Shown here: positions 1 through 7,748 of the stretch, in pieces | Layout: the number at the start of each line of letters is the position of its first letter | Numbering within the stretch: the first letter of the stretch is position 1 | Assembly (NCBI GenBank): GCA_031260765.1 | Contig: JAISKX010000252.1 | Coordinates: forward strand, 1 to 10,748 | Source: Endomicrobium sp. | Lineage (GTDB): Bacteria > Elusimicrobiota > Endomicrobiia > Endomicrobiales > Endomicrobiaceae | Length of the DNA stretch: 10,748 nt | Direction: 5' to 3' | Position numbers and translations under genes: made by a program | The notes under the pieces: generated by a model | The model's database searches: none | What the model was told of the DNA's origin: nothing | The model's input: the letters and a program-made list of their open reading frames with translations, nothing else

Positions 1-405
1 GTCGGTTTGTCTAATGATAAAGGGCAAATAAGACTGTCTGTGATTTCTTTCGGATACAAATACGGCATACCGCTCGACGCCGATATAGTCTATGATGTCA
101 GATTTTTATCAAATCCCAACTATGTCGCGGGTTTACAATTTAAGACGGGCAAGGACAAAGCCGTCAAAGACTATATACTCAAACAAAAAAGTTTTAAAAA
201 GTTTATCCAATCGTTTTGCAAAATAATAGAAGACTCTTTGCCGGGTTATATCAGTTCGGGGAAAAGTTATTTGACAATAGCCATAGGCTGCACAGGCGGA
301 CGGCATCGTTCTGTGTTTAGCGCTCAGGAAATAGCGAAATTTTTAATTTCAAAAAAGTATAAAGTAAATATAAATCACAGGGACATTTTACGCGGCAAAC
401 AATGA
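1..405 (+). CDS. rapZ: RapZ (YvcJ) family RNase adapter / nucleotide-binding protein, C-terminal part
   Basis: The reading frame is open from base 1, so this is the 3' end of a gene starting upstream; 134 residues remain of a family normally about 285 long. The fragment is the RapZ C-terminal domain: SFGYKYG at residues 16-22, a DIVYDVRFL stretch, and the hallmark GCTGGRHRSV at 96-105. The missing N-terminal half would carry the Walker A/B nucleotide-binding domain. In enterobacteria RapZ senses glucosamine-6-phosphate and guides RNase E to the small RNA GlmZ, controlling GlmS. Outside that group the family is conserved but its RNA partners are mostly unknown, so only the family assignment is firm. 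Its stop codon overlaps the start of yvcK as ATGA (402-405), which suggests translational coupling. In many bacteria rapZ follows hprK and precedes a mannose-type EIIA, an order consistent with the genes downstream. Confidence 0.93.
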   Translation, partial: VGLSNDKGQIRLSVISFGYKYGIPLDADIVYDVRFLSNPNYVAGLQFKTGKDKAVKDYILKQKSFKKFIQSFCKIIEDSLPGYISSGKSYLTIAIGCTGGRHRSVFSAQEIAKFLISKKYKVNINHRDILRGKQ

Positions 406-1337
406 AAAAATTAAATATAACGGCTTTAGGCGGCGGCGCGGGTCTTTCCACTCTGCTTAGAGGCTTAAAAAAGTTTGATAATAATTTGACGGCTATAGTA
501 AATGTCGCAGACGACGGCGGAAGTTCCGGAAAAATAAGAAATGAGCTCGGCGTCTTGCCGCCGGGCGATATAAGAAATTGTTTAACCGCTCTTTCTGAAG
601 AAGAGAGTTTGATGTCAAAGCTCTTTCAATACCGATTTCCGCAAAAAGGTTCTCTGGCGGGACATTCTTTCGGCAATCTTTTTTTGACGGCAATGTCTGC
701 AATATCGGGAGGTTTTGATAATGCTATTGCGGATTGCGCTCAGGTTTTGGCTATAAGAGGGAGAGTTTTGCCCGTCACTCTTTCCAATGTCGTCATTGAA
801 GCCGAGCTTGAAGACGGACGGCAAATTGTGGGCGAAAGCAGAGTGTCCAAATCCGATAAAAAAATAGACAGAATTATTCTTTTTCCGTCAGACCCTCCAG
901 CCGCGCCCGAAGTTTTAAAAGCTTTAAAAGAATCAGATGTCATAATTTTCGGTCCCGGCTCTCTTTATACTTCAGTCATAGTTAATTTTTTAGTAGACGG
1001 CGTCGTCGCCGCTATAAAATCGTCTAAGGCTTATAAAATATATATTGCAAATATAATGACTCAGCCCGGCGAGACAAGCGGATATTCTCTTTTAGACCAC
1101 ATAAACGCCGTAGAAAAACATTCTTATAAAGGCATTATAGACTGCGTTTTGGCAAATAGCGCGCCGATACCAAAAAAAATGTTTTTGAGATATAAAAAAT
1201 TCGGCGCGCAGCAGGTTTTGATAGACAAAATAAAAGTTAAAAATATAGTTAAGAAAAATCTTTTCTCAGACGATTTATATGCCCGCCACGACAGCGATAA
1301 ACTTGCAAAAGCCATAGACGGCATAATTAGGAGTTAA
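402..1337 (+). CDS. yvcK: YvcK/GlmR (CofD-like) gluconeogenesis factor, UDP-sugar-binding regulator
   Basis: This 311-residue cytoplasmic protein is close to the 317 residues of Bacillus YvcK and is collinear with the family. Visible motifs are the N-terminal nucleotide-binding glycine loop GGGAGLSTLLRGLK (10-23), VADDGGSSGKIR (35-46), PPGDIRN (53-59), GHSFGN (87-92), and later GPGSLYTSV and NIMTQPGET. In Firmicutes, YvcK/GlmR binds UDP-GlcNAc and is needed on gluconeogenic carbon sources, where it tunes flux into cell-wall precursors by stimulating GlmS. That role here is inferred from the family. The start is the ATG inside the ATGA overlap with rapZ; no strong ribosome binding site precedes it, so coupling is likely. 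In Firmicutes yvcK also neighbours yvcJ (rapZ), and here the pair leads directly into PTS genes. An F420 CofD transferase is a distant relative but is less likely given the motifs and context. Confidence 0.93.
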   Translation: MKKLNITALGGGAGLSTLLRGLKKFDNNLTAIVNVADDGGSSGKIRNELGVLPPGDIRNCLTALSEEESLMSKLFQYRFPQKGSLAGHSFGNLFLTAMSAISGGFDNAIADCAQVLAIRGRVLPVTLSNVVIEAELEDGRQIVGESRVSKSDKKIDRIILFPSDPPAAPEVLKALKESDVIIFGPGSLYTSVIVNFLVDGVVAAIKSSKAYKIYIANIMTQPGETSGYSLLDHINAVEKHSYKGIIDCVLANSAPIPKKMFLRYKKFGAQQVLIDKIKVKNIVKKNLFSDDLYARHDSDKLAKAIDGIIRS

Positions 1338-1339
1338 AA

Positions 1340-1738
1340 ATGGTTAAAGTGATTATATCGGCGCACGGCAATTTGGCGCAGGAATTGTTAAATTCCGCTT
1401 CGTCTATAGCGGGCATTATGAATAATGTTTATGCTGTAAATATGTCGCCTAATGAGAGTTTGGAACAATTGCAAAAAAAGCTCAGCTCTTTTTTCAGCAA
1501 TCCCAATGATAAAGATGGAACGATAGTTCTTGTTGATATGATAGGCGGGACGCCTTGCAATGCCTGCATTCCTATTTGTAAGGCATTCAATACTCAAGTT
1601 GTTTCAGGCGTAAATCTCCCTATGGTTTTGTCGGCTATGTTTAACAGCAAGACTATGAATGCTTCTGATTTAGCCGATAAAGTTTGCGCGGACGGGCAAA
1701 AAAGCATAAACAGCCTCAGAAAACTTTTGAAATTTTAA
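1340..1738 (+). CDS. PTS mannose-family EIIA component (ManX N-terminal domain type)
   Basis: This stand-alone IIA protein of 132 residues has the normal single-domain length (PF03610 type). The phosphorylatable histidine is His9 in the N-terminal VIISAHGNLAQ, and the conserved loop reads DMIGGTPCNA at 66-75, matching the D-x-x-GG-x-P-x-N pattern of ManX-like IIA. It would accept phosphate from HPr-His15 and pass it to the IIB encoded next door. An AGGAG ribosome binding site at 1329-1333 lies inside the end of yvcK, 6 nt before the ATG. Because a complete IIB/IIC/IID set follows, a transport role is likely. A purely regulatory IIA, as in orphan hprK-rapZ-EIIA clusters of proteobacteria, is the alternative. 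Substrate cannot be read from the sequence. Confidence 0.92.
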   Translation: MVKVIISAHGNLAQELLNSASSIAGIMNNVYAVNMSPNESLEQLQKKLSSFFSNPNDKDGTIVLVDMIGGTPCNACIPICKAFNTQVVSGVNLPMVLSAMFNSKTMNASDLADKVCADGQKSINSLRKLLKF

Positions 1739-1757
1739 ATAAACAACGGAGTTTATT

Positions 1758-2249
1758 ATGACAATATCTATTGTAAGGATAGACGACAGGCTTATACATG
1801 GACAGATAATACAAGGCTGGCTAAAAAATGTGGATATTGACGCTCTTGCCGTCGCTTCAGACGCCGCTTCTAAAGATACTGTGTGGCAGACTCTTATGAG
1901 CATATCCGTCCCGGACAATATAAAACTTAAAGTAGCCTCCGTAGAAGATATAGCCGCCGCTGTTTTAAACGGCGATTTTGATAAAGACAAAACGATGCTT
2001 CTTGCCTCTTCTCCAAAAGATATTTTGTTTATATTAAAGAAAGGCGTTAAATTTAATTCAGTAAATGTCGGCGGAATGCACTACGGCGACGGGAAAAATG
2101 AAATCCTTTACAATATATACGCTGACGATGCGGATATAGCGGCTTTAAAAGAAATATCAAGCATGGGAATTTCTCTTGAAGGGCGGCTTCTTCCAGAAGA
2201 TGAAAAAAACGATGTCGCCGCGGCAATCAAAAAATACGAGAGTAAATAA
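1758..2249 (+). CDS. PTS mannose/fructose/sorbose-family EIIB component
   Basis: The product has 163 residues, full length for a stand-alone mannose-family IIB (PF03830). The N-terminus carries the signature VRIDDRLIHGQIIQGW, with His14 as the residue phosphorylated by IIA. VNVGGMHYGDGK around residues 97-108 matches the conserved VNVGGMH region of the family. The protein is cytoplasmic and transfers phosphate to the incoming sugar during IIC/IID-mediated uptake. The start is ATG at 1758 with CGGAG at 1747-1751. Its stop is one base before the GH57 start, so the carbohydrate enzyme gene is tied directly to the PTS message. Confidence 0.94.
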   Translation: MTISIVRIDDRLIHGQIIQGWLKNVDIDALAVASDAASKDTVWQTLMSISVPDNIKLKVASVEDIAAAVLNGDFDKDKTMLLASSPKDILFILKKGVKFNSVNVGGMHYGDGKNEILYNIYADDADIAALKEISSMGISLEGRLLPEDEKNDVAAAIKKYESK

Positions 2250-2250
2250 A

Positions 2251-4299
2251 ATGGGGAAAATTAAATTTGTTTTTTGCGTTCACAATCATCAGCCGATAGG
2301 AAATTTCGGCTGGGTTTTTGATAATGCGTATAAAGCGGCTTATGAGCCTTTGCTGGATATTATGTCTAAACATCCTAAAATCAAGTGGTGTATGCACTCA
2401 AGCGGAATGCTTTGGGAATATTTCACAAAAGAAAGACCCAAATACATAAAACAAATTAAACATCTCATAAATATAGGCTCATTAGAGATTTTGTCGGGCG
2501 GGTATTATGAGCCTATATTGTCTGCAATCCCAGACAATGACAAAATCGGACAAATCAAAAAAATGAACTCTTATCTGCGCAATAAGTTCAATATACATTC
2601 TGTCAATGGAATGTGGATGGCGGAAAGAGTTTGGGAGCCGAGCCTTGCCAAACCCATAGCGCAAAGCGGTATAAAATACACAGTTTTAGACGACACTCAT
2701 TTCGGTTCAAGCGGTATGGATATAGAAAAATTGGACGGCTATTATACTACCGAAGAGCAGGGCTTTGCCGTCAATGTTTTTCCAATAAGCAAGAGATTGC
2801 GCTATTTAATCCCTTATTGCAGCGTGGATGAATGTATAAATTATTTTAAATCCATACACAATCCCGATAAAGATACTGTAATCGTTTTTGCCGACGACGG
2901 AGAAAAGTTCGGCTTATGGTCTGGCAGCCAGAAATTGGTATATCAAGACGAATGGTTAGACAAGTTTTTTACCGCCATTGAAGAAAATTCCGACATTATA
3001 GAGACGGCTACATTCTCAGAAATCTTAGAAAGCGCAAAACCTTCGGGCAAAGTTTATCTTCCGTGCGCTTCTTATTTTGAAATGTCCAAATGGGTATTGC
3101 CGTCGGATATTCAAAAAGTTTTTGAAGCGGCTATTGAGAGACAAAAAGACGATGCTCAAACTCTGCTTTTTATGCGCGGCGGTTTTTGGAGAGGGTTTTT
3201 GAGCAAATATGAAGAAGCGGGCAATATGCGCAATAAAATGCTTTATATAAGCAAGAAAATAAACGCTTATATAGAAAACAAAAAAAATCTGTCCCAAGAA
3301 ATTTTGGAATATCTTTATGCAGGACAATGCAATTGCGCTTATTGGCATGGGTCTTTCGGCGGTTTGTATTTTCCTCATCTAAGAAATGCCGTCTATAATA
3401 TGCTCATAAGAGCCGAAGAGATTTATAATGAGTCCATTATCATAATGAATCAATGGACATGCAATGATATAAATTGCGATATGACGGACGAATATCTATA
3501 TGAAAGCAAAAATCAAAACATTTATGTCAAAACAGAAGGCGGTTCTATTTTTGAATGGGACATTTTCAAAATAAAACGCAATTTCGCCGACACCCTTACA
3601 AGACGATATGAGCCTTATCACGAAATTCTAAAAAATAATCTCAACAATTTAATTTTATCGGATTTGCCCGAGTCTCAAGACCCGTCCAATTCATATAAAA
3701 TCAAAACGAGAGAATTCGGACTTGAAAAATTCCTCGTCTATGACAAATATCAAAGGAGTTCTCTATTAGACCATTTCTTTGACGCAAATATAAAAAGAGA
3801 AGATTTTGAGTTTGCTGATTTTGCAGAAAAAGGCGATTTTATAAATTCTCAATACAGCGCTGAAAGCAAAGGCGCAAAAATCACTCTTTATAGAGACGGC
3901 AAAGCGGGCGGCGCAGATTTTAGCGTAAAGAAAACCATAATTCCTAAAAATGACGGATATTGCGTTGAATATCAAGTCAAAAATATCTCGTCTAAAAAAA
4001 CCGATATATGTTTTTCGCCCGAACAAGTTTTCGCTTTTTCTTGCAGAACGGACAGTGATATTGTTGACGCAAAGAATGTTAATTCTTGGACTCGTTTTGA
4101 CGAAAATCTCGGCGCGGGCATAGAGGTGAAATTTTCAAAATCTTGCGATTTGTTTTCCTGCCCCATAGAAACAGTCGCTTATTCGGAAGGCGTATTTGAA
4201 AGGATTTTTCAAGGAACTGCTTTAATCCCTTTGTTTAAAGCCTCTTTAAAACCCTCAGAGTCTTTAGAGTTTTCCTTTGAGACTATAATAAAATTATGA
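2251..4299 (+). CDS. GH57 family alpha-glucan enzyme (4-alpha-glucanotransferase / amylase type)
   Basis: This 682-residue protein has the architecture of Thermococcus-type GH57 4-alpha-glucanotransferase (about 660 residues). The catalytic barrel spans roughly 1-300, a helical middle domain (DUF1925-like) about 310-400, and a beta-sandwich C-terminal domain (DUF1926-like) about 420-682. Family motifs are HNHQP at 11-15, SGGYYEP at 82-88, WMAERVWEP at 122-130 with Glu125 in the nucleophile position, and FADDGEKFGLW at 213-223 with the acid/base Asp in the 215-216 pair. No signal peptide is visible, so it should act in the cytoplasm on maltodextrin or glycogen. The ATG at 2251 is preferred: an in-frame start at 2176 would add 25 non-conserved residues and overlap EIIB by 74 nt. 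The gene lies between EIIB and EIIC, and its stop overlaps EIIC as ATGA. Transferase versus hydrolase activity cannot be decided from sequence alone. Confidence 0.92.
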   Translation: MGKIKFVFCVHNHQPIGNFGWVFDNAYKAAYEPLLDIMSKHPKIKWCMHSSGMLWEYFTKERPKYIKQIKHLINIGSLEILSGGYYEPILSAIPDNDKIGQIKKMNSYLRNKFNIHSVNGMWMAERVWEPSLAKPIAQSGIKYTVLDDTHFGSSGMDIEKLDGYYTTEEQGFAVNVFPISKRLRYLIPYCSVDECINYFKSIHNPDKDTVIVFADDGEKFGLWSGSQKLVYQDEWLDKFFTAIEENSDIIETATFSEILESAKPSGKVYLPCASYFEMSKWVLPSDIQKVFEAAIERQKDDAQTLLFMRGGFWRGFLSKYEEAGNMRNKMLYISKKINAYIENKKNLSQEILEYLYAGQCNCAYWHGSFGGLYFPHLRNAVYNMLIRAEEIYNESIIIMNQWTCNDINCDMTDEYLYESKNQNIYVKTEGGSIFEWDIFKIKRNFADTLTRRYEPYHEILKNNLNNLILSDLPESQDPSNSYKIKTREFGLEKFLVYDKYQRSSLLDHFFDANIKREDFEFADFAEKGDFINSQYSAESKGAKITLYRDGKAGGADFSVKKTIIPKNDGYCVEYQVKNISSKKTDICFSPEQVFAFSCRTDSDIVDAKNVNSWTRFDENLGAGIEVKFSKSCDLFSCPIETVAYSEGVFERIFQGTALIPLFKASLKPSESLEFSFETIIKL

Positions 4300-4937
4300 T
4301 AACTCAACATTTAATCATTGCGGCAATGCTTGCCGCCGTATTTAGCTGCGACACAGTCGCTTTTGGTCAGTTTATGTTGTCAAGACCTGTGTTTTGCGCC
4401 CCAATATTTGCTTATTTGACAGGCGATATAGGCATGGGATTGTGGATAGGAATGATAGTTGAGCTGATTTGGATAAATGCCGTTCCCATGGGCGCGGCTC
4501 TGCCGACTGACATATCTGTTATCGCTATTTTGCCTGTGTTTTGGACAGCCCAACATTTTCCTCATATAAGAGAAGCTGCGGTCTTTGGTTTATTATTGGC
4601 AATCCCTTTTTCTTATTTTTGCAAAGAGATTGATATAGCCGGACGCAAAATCAATACAAAAATTATGCGCTGGGCGCAAAAAGGTTTATATGAATACAAG
4701 GAATCCAGAATAGATATAGCGGTTTTTGCTGGTCTGGCTTTGTTCTTTTTTAAATTTTTTGTTTTTTATCTCATAGCTATGTTTTTAGGCGGGATTTTAT
4801 TTAATCTAATTTTTGCATTGTTTCCAGAATCTGTAACCGCAGGGTTTAAAAAAGCTTGGTATATTCTGCCTATTTTAGGTTTCGGCTGCGCGATTTATCA
4901 TTTTATGGACATAAAGTTTTTATTTGCGAGGAAATAA
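4296..4937 (+). CDS. PTS mannose-family EIIC membrane component, short form
   Basis: This integral membrane protein (PF03609 type) forms the sugar path together with EIID. Recognisable conserved blocks are the N-terminal hydrophobic helix ending in FGQFMLSRPV (residues 24-33), LTGDIGMGLWIG, MIVELIWINAVPMG and ALPTDISV, which line up with ManY blocks ending at its GGTLEMIALG and AVAPD segments. Further hydrophobic helices occur around residues 95-110, 140-175 and 190-205. At 213 residues it is clearly shorter than the 250-265 usual for ManY. The deficit is mainly C-terminal, where ManY has another membrane segment. The downstream gene starts two bases after the stop and no frameshift is evident, so the short length looks genuine. 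The ATG sits in an ATGA overlap with the GH57 gene and has no strong ribosome binding site, implying translational coupling. Confidence 0.88.
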   Translation: MITQHLIIAAMLAAVFSCDTVAFGQFMLSRPVFCAPIFAYLTGDIGMGLWIGMIVELIWINAVPMGAALPTDISVIAILPVFWTAQHFPHIREAAVFGLLLAIPFSYFCKEIDIAGRKINTKIMRWAQKGLYEYKESRIDIAVFAGLALFFFKFFVFYLIAMFLGGILFNLIFALFPESVTAGFKKAWYILPILGFGCAIYHFMDIKFLFARK

Positions 4938-4938
4938 T

Positions 4939-5715
4939 ATGAAAAAACTTTATATAAGAATGTTTATACGGTCGTTTTTTTTACAGAGTTTATGGAATTA
5001 TGAGAGAATGCAAAATATGGGTTTTCTCTTTGTTATAAAACCTTTCATAGATTCATTTTATAAGGACAAAGAGGATAGGAAAAACGCATTTTTAAGGCAT
5101 TGCGAACATTTTAATACTCATCCTTATATGGCAAATATAATAATTCCGCTATGCGCCAATGCTGAAAAATCTCTGCGCAATGGAAATAGCCGGGCATTAG
5201 ACGAAATTCACTTTTATAAGACGGCTATGGCGGGCTCTCTTGCAGCCGTCGGGGATTCTTTCTTTTGGGGCGCTTTTAGAACTTGTTCCGCTCTTATCAG
5301 CATAGCGATTACTATAGTAGCCGTTCTCATAGGGCATTCGCGGTCGCCTTTAAATCTCATAATTCCTTTTGTTTTTTTATTTATTTTCAACGCTTTTCAT
5401 TTGCCTATAAGGGCGTGGTTTTTATTCATAGGGTTTTCAGTCAAAGAGACAAGCATAAAACTTATATCAAAACTTCAGTTTAAATTTTTGCTTCGTTTAA
5501 TGAAGATTTTCGCTTCTTTGTTCACAATAGTTTTGAGCGCTTTTTATGCAGCTTATTTTAAAGGCAGTATTATTTCTTTAGGGTCTCCGATTTTTGACAT
5601 TATAGCCGCGGCTTTTTTGTTTTTCGCAGCTATTCTTTTGGGCAGATGCGCCCCTATAATAAAGTTATACGGTTTTACGGCTATTGCCGTCTTAATTTCT
5701 TTGGCGGGATTTTAA
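4939..5715 (+). CDS. PTS mannose-family EIID membrane component
   Basis: The product has 258 residues (PF03613 type). The family signature is SLWNYERMQNMGFLF near the N-terminus, followed by KPFIDSFY, FNTHPYMANIIIPLCANAEK and the Gly/Ala-rich AMAGSLAAVGDSFFWGAFR. The C-terminal half is strongly hydrophobic, as expected for the membrane anchor. It partners EIIC to form the mannose-type permease. The ATG at 4939 is chosen over an in-frame TTG at 4924 because GAGGA (4928-4932) sits 6 nt upstream of it and the TTG would overlap EIIC. HPr begins one base after the stop. Confidence 0.93.
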   Translation: MKKLYIRMFIRSFFLQSLWNYERMQNMGFLFVIKPFIDSFYKDKEDRKNAFLRHCEHFNTHPYMANIIIPLCANAEKSLRNGNSRALDEIHFYKTAMAGSLAAVGDSFFWGAFRTCSALISIAITIVAVLIGHSRSPLNLIIPFVFLFIFNAFHLPIRAWFLFIGFSVKETSIKLISKLQFKFLLRLMKIFASLFTIVLSAFYAAYFKGSIISLGSPIFDIIAAAFLFFAAILLGRCAPIIKLYGFTAIAVLISLAGF

Positions 5716-5716
5716 T

Positions 5717-5983
5717 ATGCAAGAAAAAACATTTATAATCAAATTCAAAAAAGGTTTGCACGCAAGACCTGCGGCGGAACTTGTAACTTTTTTAGGCAAA
5801 TATCAATCCAATGTCAAAATAATAAAAGACGATTTTGAGATTGACGCAAAAAGCATTATGGGCGTTTTAACTCTCGCGGCGGCTTGCGGAACAGACTTGA
5901 AATTCATAGTTGACGGTTCAGATGAAAACGCCGTTTTAATTCAAATTGAGAATTTTTTAAATTCGGGCAAAGAATATGATTAA
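5717..5983 (+). CDS. ptsH: Phosphocarrier protein HPr
   Basis: The product has 88 residues, the normal HPr length. It has GLHARPA with His15, the residue phosphorylated by EI, and AKSIMGVLTLAA with Ser46 in the position phosphorylated by HPr kinase/phosphorylase. Retention of Ser46 with a small hydrophobic flank (I47, M48) suggests an HprK-responsive HPr rather than an enteric-only type. HPr relays phosphate from the EI encoded next to the IIA encoded upstream, and may carry a regulatory signal as P-Ser-HPr. It starts one base after the EIID stop. Confidence 0.96.
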   Translation: MQEKTFIIKFKKGLHARPAAELVTFLGKYQSNVKIIKDDFEIDAKSIMGVLTLAAACGTDLKFIVDGSDENAVLIQIENFLNSGKEYD

Positions 5984-6004
5984 GGAAATGTCAATTAGCA
6001 TATT

Positions 6005-6011
6005 AAGAGGA
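6005..6011 (+). promoter_or_regulatory. Ribosome binding site of ptsI
   Basis: AAGAGGA lies 5 nt before the ATG at 6017 within the 33-bp ptsH-ptsI gap. It is the strongest Shine-Dalgarno in the PTS run and fixes the ptsI start. It may raise EI translation independently of coupling. No promoter or hairpin is evident in this gap. Confidence 0.7.
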
Positions 6012-6016
6012 ATTTT

Positions 6017-7744
6017 ATGACAGAAAAAAAACAAGAGATTGTATATCAGGGCGTAGCCGTATCAAGCGGTATTGTCAGCGGCAAAGTTTTTTTGCTTGCA
6101 GAGCAAAATTTTGTCCCGCTACATAAAGAAGTCCCGCCTGATTTGCGCAAAAAAGAGTTAGACCGCTTAAAAAAAGCTATAGCTCAAACGCGCGCAGACA
6201 TAAAAACAACTTCTCTTAAAATTGACGAAATGCTCGGAACGAATTATGCCAAAATCGCCGATGTCCAACTTTTGATTTTAGACGACCCCATAATGAGAAA
6301 AGACATAATCTCTATGATAGAAAACGGAGACAATGCCGAAAATGCCGTCTATAAAGCGAGCGATAAAATCAACCGCTCTTTTGAAACCATAGGGGACGAA
6401 TATTTTAAAGAGAGGCGTTTTGATATACAAGATGTAAGCAAAAGATTGATTGAAAATCTATTGGGCGGCACAAAACAATCTCTTGCCAACATAGAAAGAG
6501 ATTCAATAGTGGTAGCCCATAATCTTACCCCTGCCGACACAGTTTCAATAAGGGAAAAATTCATCAAAGGCTTTGCGACGGATATCGGAGGCAAAACATC
6601 TCATACAGCCATTATAGCGCAAGGTTTTGAAATTCCCGCAGTCGTCGGATTAAAAAATCTTTCCCGCGCCGTAAAGAGCGGAGACGATATTATCATAGAC
6701 GGAAATAAAGGCATAGTCATTATAAATCCAAGCGCTCAGACCATATCGGTTTATGAAAAAGAATTTGACATTTGGTTTGCCGAACATCAAGAGCTTGAAA
6801 AATTAAAAGATTTGCCCGCTCAAACTCTTGACGGCGTTCAAATAAAGCTGCTTGCAAATATAGATAATCCCGACGAGACGGAATATGCTTTAAAAAACGG
6901 CGCTTTGGGAATCGGACTTTATAGAACGGAATTTATGTATTTCAACCGCGTTCAAGTCCCTACGGAAGAAGAGCATTTTGAAAATTATAAAAAGACTGCT
7001 CAAAGAATGTCGCCTTTTGAGACAGTCATAAGGACTATAGATTTAGGCGGCGACAAACTCTCAAAGCTCGGTTTTTTAAATATAGACGAAGAAAGCAATC
7101 CATTTATGGGTCTTAGGGCTATTCGTTTATGTTTTAAATATCCCGACATATTTTTACAGCAATTGAGAGGGATTTTAAGAGCTTCCGCTTTTGCGAAAAT
7201 CAAAATCATGTATCCGATGATATCGGGGCTGCAGGAATTGAGAATGGCGAATGCATTATTGCAAAGAGCCAAAGATGATTTAAGAAAAGAAAAAATAGAT
7301 TTTGACGGCGATATAGAAGTAGGCGCTATGATAGAAGTCCCGTCGGCTGCTATAATCACAGACATTTTGGCTAAAGAATTGGATTTTGTTTCAATAGGCA
7401 CAAATGATTTAATCCAATACACTCTTGCCGTAGATAGAGTCAATGAAACAGTCGCCGAACTCTATGAGCCTTTGCATCCCGCAATCTTGCGGCTCCTTAA
7501 AAAAATAATTGACGACGCCCACAGAGCGGGCATAAAAGCCGCTATGTGCGGAGAAATGGCGGGCGACCCAAAATACGCTTCAATTCTATTGGGTTTTGGT
7601 TTAGACGAGTTCAGCGTATCGTCAGCCCAAGCGCCTAAAATCAAAAGAGCAATAAGAAATATAAAGATGAGCTCCGCCAAACTCTTATCTCAAGAAATCT
7701 TAAAAATCGACGACATAAAAGAAATAGAAAAACTATTAAATTAA
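6017..7744 (+). CDS. ptsI: Phosphoenolpyruvate-protein phosphotransferase, PTS enzyme I
   Basis: This 575-residue cytoplasmic protein matches the family length. It takes phosphate from PEP and gives it to HPr. The N-terminal region (about 1-150) holds the HPr-binding helical domain. The phosphohistidine domain has GGKTSHTAIIA (191-201) with active His196. The C-terminal PEP-binding barrel shows GLYRTEFMY, a GGDK loop, SIGTNDLIQYTLAVDR and MCGEMAGDP with the conserved Cys511. All expected catalytic elements are present and no truncation is seen. It is the last PTS gene of the operon. The G+C-rich hairpin element follows the stop within a few bases. Confidence 0.97.
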   Translation: MTEKKQEIVYQGVAVSSGIVSGKVFLLAEQNFVPLHKEVPPDLRKKELDRLKKAIAQTRADIKTTSLKIDEMLGTNYAKIADVQLLILDDPIMRKDIISMIENGDNAENAVYKASDKINRSFETIGDEYFKERRFDIQDVSKRLIENLLGGTKQSLANIERDSIVVAHNLTPADTVSIREKFIKGFATDIGGKTSHTAIIAQGFEIPAVVGLKNLSRAVKSGDDIIIDGNKGIVIINPSAQTISVYEKEFDIWFAEHQELEKLKDLPAQTLDGVQIKLLANIDNPDETEYALKNGALGIGLYRTEFMYFNRVQVPTEEEHFENYKKTAQRMSPFETVIRTIDLGGDKLSKLGFLNIDEESNPFMGLRAIRLCFKYPDIFLQQLRGILRASAFAKIKIMYPMISGLQELRMANALLQRAKDDLRKEKIDFDGDIEVGAMIEVPSAAIITDILAKELDFVSIGTNDLIQYTLAVDRVNETVAELYEPLHPAILRLLKKIIDDAHRAGIKAAMCGEMAGDPKYASILLGFGLDEFSVSSAQAPKIKRAIRNIKMSSAKLLSQEILKIDDIKEIEKLLN

Positions 7745-7748
7745 ATCT

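Noticed and set aside
1670..1990. Antisense ORF of 106 codons across the EIIA/EIIB junction
   Set aside because: It crosses two confidently assigned genes on the opposite strand and its translation is low-complexity Ser/Ala/Ile.
2176..2250. Upstream in-frame extension of the GH57 gene (25 more residues)
   Set aside because: It would overlap EIIB by 74 nt, the extra residues are basic and unlike the family, and the HNHQP motif is correctly placed from the ATG at 2251.
3025..3378. Antisense ORF of 117 codons within the GH57 gene
   Set aside because: It lies opposite a well-conserved enzyme domain, has no recognisable motif, and is a compositional shadow.
4924..4938. TTG start for EIID five codons upstream
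   Set aside because: It overlaps the EIIC end and the GAGGA site is positioned for the ATG at 4939.
7000..7443. Antisense ORF of 147 codons within ptsI
   Set aside because: It lies opposite the conserved EI PEP-binding domain, shows no domain or ribosome binding site of note, and stop codons are scarce because of the sense codon bias.
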